NCBI RefSeq assembly: GCF_019656075.1
Contig: NZ_BPKZ01000008.1
Location: 39,022 to 103,021 of the forward strand
Source of the DNA: Leuconostoc palmae
GTDB taxonomy: Bacteria; Bacillota; Bacilli; Lactobacillales; Lactobacillaceae
Length of the DNA stretch: 64,000 nt
Reading direction: 5' to 3'
Shown here in pieces: positions 61,510-64,000 of the stretch. The notes under the pieces were generated by a model. It was not told the DNA's origin and did not search any database. It saw only the letters and a program-made list of their open reading frames with translations. The translations under genes were made by a program, and so were the position numbers. The first letter of the stretch is position 1; every line of letters starts with the position of its first letter.

Positions 61510-63351
61510 TTGGCAAATCGCGAAGATATTCGTAACATCGCTATCATCGCCCACGTCGATCATGGAAAGACGACGTTGGTTAACGAACTTTTGAAGCAAT
61601 CGGACACATTGGATTCACGCAAGGAATTGGGTGACCGTGCGATGGATACAAACGATATTGAAAAAGAACGTGGTATTACTATCTTGTCAAAAAATACAGC
61701 TGTTAAAGTTGGAGACAAGCAAATCAACATTTTGGATACACCAGGTCACGCAGATTTTGGTGGTGAAGTTGAACGTATCATGGGAATGGTTGATGGTGTT
61801 TTGCTGGTTGTTGATGCCTTCGAAGGTACAATGCCACAGACTCGTTTCGTTTTGAAGAAAGCCTTCGAACAAAACTTGACACCAATCGTTGTTGTGAACA
61901 AGGTGGATCGTCCTGGTGCACGTCCAGAAGAAGTTGTCGATGAAGTTTTGGATTTGTTTATTGAACTTGGTGCTGATGAAGAAGATTTGGATTTCCCAGT
62001 AATTTTTGCTTCAGCAATGAATGGGACATCATCATTATCACCTGATGTTGCAGATCAAGAACACACAATGAAGCCAGTATTTGATAAGGTATTCGAAACA
62101 ATTCCGGCGCCTATTGATAACTCTGACGAACCACTGCAATTCCAAGTGGCTATGTTAGACTATAACGATTTCGTTGGTCGTATAGGAATTGGTCGCGTTA
62201 AGCGTGGCACAATTAAAATTGGCGACAACGTTGAAGTGCTAAAGTTAGATGGTACGTCACAATCATTCCGTGTTACTAAGCTTTCAGGTTTCATTGGTCT
62301 TGATCAAGTTGAAATTCAAGAAGCGAAGGCGGGAGATTTGATTGCTGTTTCAGGTATGGAAGATATTTCTGTTGGTGAAACAGTTGCAGATCCTTCACAC
62401 CCAGAAGCATTACCAATTTTACGTATTGATGAGCCTACTTTGCAAATGACTTTCCGTCAAAATGATAGTCCATTTGCAGGTAAAGAAGGTAAGTTTGTCA
62501 CAGCACGTCAAATTGAAGACCGTTTGCGTCGCGAATTGCATACAGATGTGTCATTGCGTGTTGAAGATACTGATCAAGCAGGTGCATGGTTAGTGTCAGG
62601 ACGTGGTGAATTGCATTTGTCAATTTTGATTGAAACAATGCGTCGTGAAGGTTTCGAATTGCAAGCCTCACGTCCACAAGTTATTTATCGTGATATTGAC
62701 GGTGTACAATCAGAACCATATGAATCAGTTCAAATTGATACGCCTGATGAATACGCCTCAACAGTTATCGATTCATTGAACCAACGTAAAGGTGAAATGG
62801 AAAACATGGAATCTGTTGGTAACGGACAAACTCGTTTGACTTATATGGCGCCTTCACGTGGTTTAATTGGTTACTCAACAGAATTCATGTCAGCAACACG
62901 TGGATATGGTATCTTCAACCATACATATGCTGAATACCGTCCCGTTGTTCGTAATTGGGAACCAGGTCGTCGTAATGGTGCTTTAGTTTCAATTAACCAA
63001 GGTACAACTTCAAACTATGCTATCATGGGCGTTGAAGACCGTGGACAAATGTTTGTTGGCGCTGGTGTTGAAGTTTATGAAGGTATGATTGTTGGTATGA
63101 ATGCACGTGACAACGATATTTCTGTCAACGTGACAAAATTGAAGCCACAATCAAACGTTCGTTCATCAAACAAGGATCAAACTGCATCAATTAAGACACC
63201 ACGTGTCATGAATTTGGAAGCTAGTTTGGAATTCTTAAACGATGATGAATACGTTGAAGTAACACCTGAAAACGTTCGTATTCGAAAGGCAATTTTGAAC
63301 ACTGCTGAACGTGAAAAGGCTGCTAAGCGTCGTAAGGCTTCTTCAAAGTAA
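61510..63351 (+). CDS. typA: Ribosome-associated GTPase TypA/BipA
   Basis: Translational GTPase linked to 50S assembly and stress adaptation. 613 residues. G motifs: [36 protein letters not shown] and [11 protein letters not shown]-like domains follow ([19 protein letters not shown], ~370-390) and the BipA C-terminal domain ([20 protein letters not shown], ~455-475). The start is TTG at 61510, 10 bases after AAGGAG. Strong codon bias implies high expression. A terminator and tRNA-Ser follow. Confidence 0.96.
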   Translation: MANREDIRNIAIIAHVDHGKTTLVNELLKQSDTLDSRKELGDRAMDTNDIEKERGITILSKNTAVKVGDKQINILDTPGHADFGGEVERIMGMVDGVLLVVDAFEGTMPQTRFVLKKAFEQNLTPIVVVNKVDRPGARPEEVVDEVLDLFIELGADEEDLDFPVIFASAMNGTSSLSPDVADQEHTMKPVFDKVFETIPAPIDNSDEPLQFQVAMLDYNDFVGRIGIGRVKRGTIKIGDNVEVLKLDGTSQSFRVTKLSGFIGLDQVEIQEAKAGDLIAVSGMEDISVGETVADPSHPEALPILRIDEPTLQMTFRQNDSPFAGKEGKFVTARQIEDRLRRELHTDVSLRVEDTDQAGAWLVSGRGELHLSILIETMRREGFELQASRPQVIYRDIDGVQSEPYESVQIDTPDEYASTVIDSLNQRKGEMENMESVGNGQTRLTYMAPSRGLIGYSTEFMSATRGYGIFNHTYAEYRPVVRNWEPGRRNGALVSINQGTTSNYAIMGVEDRGQMFVGAGVEVYEGMIVGMNARDNDISVNVTKLKPQSNVRSSNKDQTASIKTPRVMNLEASLEFLNDDEYVEVTPENVRIRKAILNTAEREKAAKRRKASSK

Positions 63352-63361
63352 TAGTTAAATT

Positions 63362-63386
63362 AAGAACACCTTTGTTGTTCTTTTTT
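63362..63386 (+). terminator. Terminator after typA, directly abutting a tRNA gene
   Basis: 7-bp stem AAGAACA / TGTTCTT, 7-base loop, then T-run to 63386. The tRNA begins two bases later. Confidence 0.7.
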
Positions 63387-63388
63387 AT

Positions 63389-63476
63389 GGAGATATGGCA
63401 CAATCTGGTACTGCAACGGACTCGAAATCCGTCGAGCCGCTTTTGGCGGTGTGCGGGTTCAAATCCCGCTATCTCC
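63389..63476 (+). tRNA. tRNA-Ser (anticodon CGA)
   Basis: Class II cloverleaf: acceptor GGAGATA / TATCTCC, 3-bp D-stem GCA/TGC, anticodon stem ACGGA/TCCGT with loop CTCGAAA (anticodon CGA at 63423-63425, reads UCG), long variable arm, T-arm GCGGG-TTCAAAT-CCCGC. CCA is not encoded. The base after the acceptor stem is T rather than the G usual for serine tRNAs. No promoter fits between the terminator and the gene, so it probably depends on read-through or a promoter within typA. Confidence 0.9.
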
Positions 63477-64000
63477 TTGTATATATTTCAAGAGATTTCA
63501 TAAGGTGTTATGAACATTGATATAACAGCGTTTTATATGATTGATATTTCATAGAGTACTATTAGCTTTTACACATTCAGGTACTTTTTAGGTACAAAAA
63601 TTAAATAAGCGAGTGAGCATGTAGCAGCAGAGATGCTGTTTTTTTATGCAAAAAATACATATTAGATTTATAAATATTCAACAGTACATATTCTCCACAA
63701 GTGGCGAAAATAGTTCCAAAATAGTTGGGAAATGATGCCCCAATTCAGGGCGTCTATTGAGTATTAAACTACACTCTCAATAAGGAGTGGGTCTAAAGTC
63801 GCAAAACATGACCTTTGAAAGGAGGCTGTCAAAACATATACCTAATGTAACGATTTGTTACTTTAGTATTGATGACAATTTGTAATCAGTGCCTTGTTTG
63901 TTGCAATTATTGCAAAAACTAAATGTGCTCAGAAGTCAATAAATTGGACTATTTTTATTCAGTTAATTAGGCGACATTTGAGATACGATTGCGATTATAA
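63477..64000. other. 524-base region without a convincing gene, downstream of tRNA-Ser
   Basis: No ORF above 60 codons on either strand. Visible elements: a weak terminator at 63623-63645; a 7-bp hairpin 63734-63754; a 7-bp inverted repeat 63755-63761 with 63776-63782; a strong AAAGGAGG at 63818-63825 with no start codon at normal spacing; and TTGCAA-TTA-TTGCAA at 63901-63915. tRNA 3' flanks are common integration sites, but I see no integrase and no copy of the tRNA end here. Confidence 0.6.
63623..63645 (+). terminator. Weak terminator downstream of tRNA-Ser
   Basis: 7-bp stem AGCAGCA / TGCTGTT (one G-T) around GAGA, followed by T-run. Confidence 0.6.

Noticed and set aside
63511..63555. 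14-codon ORF after tRNA-Ser
   Set aside because: It has a fair ribosome site but is very short, and there is no other evidence of coding.
1..64000. CRISPR array, insertion sequences or rRNA
   Set aside because: No regularly spaced direct repeats, transposase genes with terminal repeats or rRNA-like stretches were seen.

Overview
The window is a gene-dense stretch of an AT-rich Gram-positive chromosome. Its gene order and protein families point to the Lactobacillales, most likely Leuconostoc or a close Leuconostocaceae relative. The markers are: gluP-yqgQ-glcK; plsY/parE-parC; rimP-nusA-rnpM-ylxQ-infB-rbfA; hrcA-grpE-dnaK-dnaJ; yktA/IMPase/typA; a sucrose PTS operon; strong AGGAGG-type ribosome sites; and intergenic regions that are mostly short terminator-promoter junctions. 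I saw no insertion sequence, CRISPR array, rRNA or complete prophage. The species is an inference.

Layout. 1-6225: 3' part of addA, rhomboid protease, yqgQ, glucokinase, methionine aminopeptidase. 6240-11392: a small cell-surface polysaccharide cluster (priming sugar-phosphate transferase, DUF4422 protein, UDP-galactopyranose mutase, two family-2 glycosyltransferases, tagD). 11498-17892: purine permease, cold-shock-like protein, Nudix hydrolase, mtnN, ytpR, a 46-residue ORF, murC, Bax-inhibitor-1 protein. 17966-23781: polA, glnR-glnA with two GlnR boxes, YitT protein, tautomerase. 23804-28195: LacI-type repressor divergent from scrA-scrB, with a cre site and a palindromic operator. 28247-34551: RNase H-like protein, ebsA-like gene, rluD, pyrR, then a very unusual pair resembling carbamoyl-phosphate synthase and an orphan 99-residue gene. 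34579-45773: MFS exporter, rel, dtd, plsY, parE, parC, ppaC and cysteine-free L33 and S14. 46084-54928: rimP to rbfA, an aminotransferase, an EIIA-like protein without phospho-histidines, truB, ribF. 54947-59605: CIRCE-controlled hrcA-grpE-dnaK-dnaJ. 59754-63476: def, yktA-like gene, inositol-phosphatase-family gene, typA, tRNA-Ser(CGA). 63477-64000 holds no convincing gene.

The most unusual content is at 30680-34551. A CarA homologue has lost its whole glutaminase triad (Cys to Gly, His to Phe, Glu to Asp). A translationally overlapping CarB homologue has lost the first ATP-grasp glycine loop and metal ligands, and has no second ATP-grasp or allosteric domain. Both frames are open and coupled, and they sit with pyrR and an unknown 99-residue gene. 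This looks like a maintained pseudoenzyme complex, perhaps regulatory, rather than decay. Other points of note: two perfect interleaved inverted repeats behind dnaJ; ribosome-binding sites separated from their start codons by potential hairpins (glcK, parC, rnpM) or followed by an in-frame six-codon leader (rel); two probable leaderless genes; a DnaJ with no zinc finger; a candidate attenuator before rimP; and terminators whose T-run directly supplies an extended -10 promoter for the next gene.

All functional statements rest on reading motifs and context by eye. No database search or structure prediction was run.
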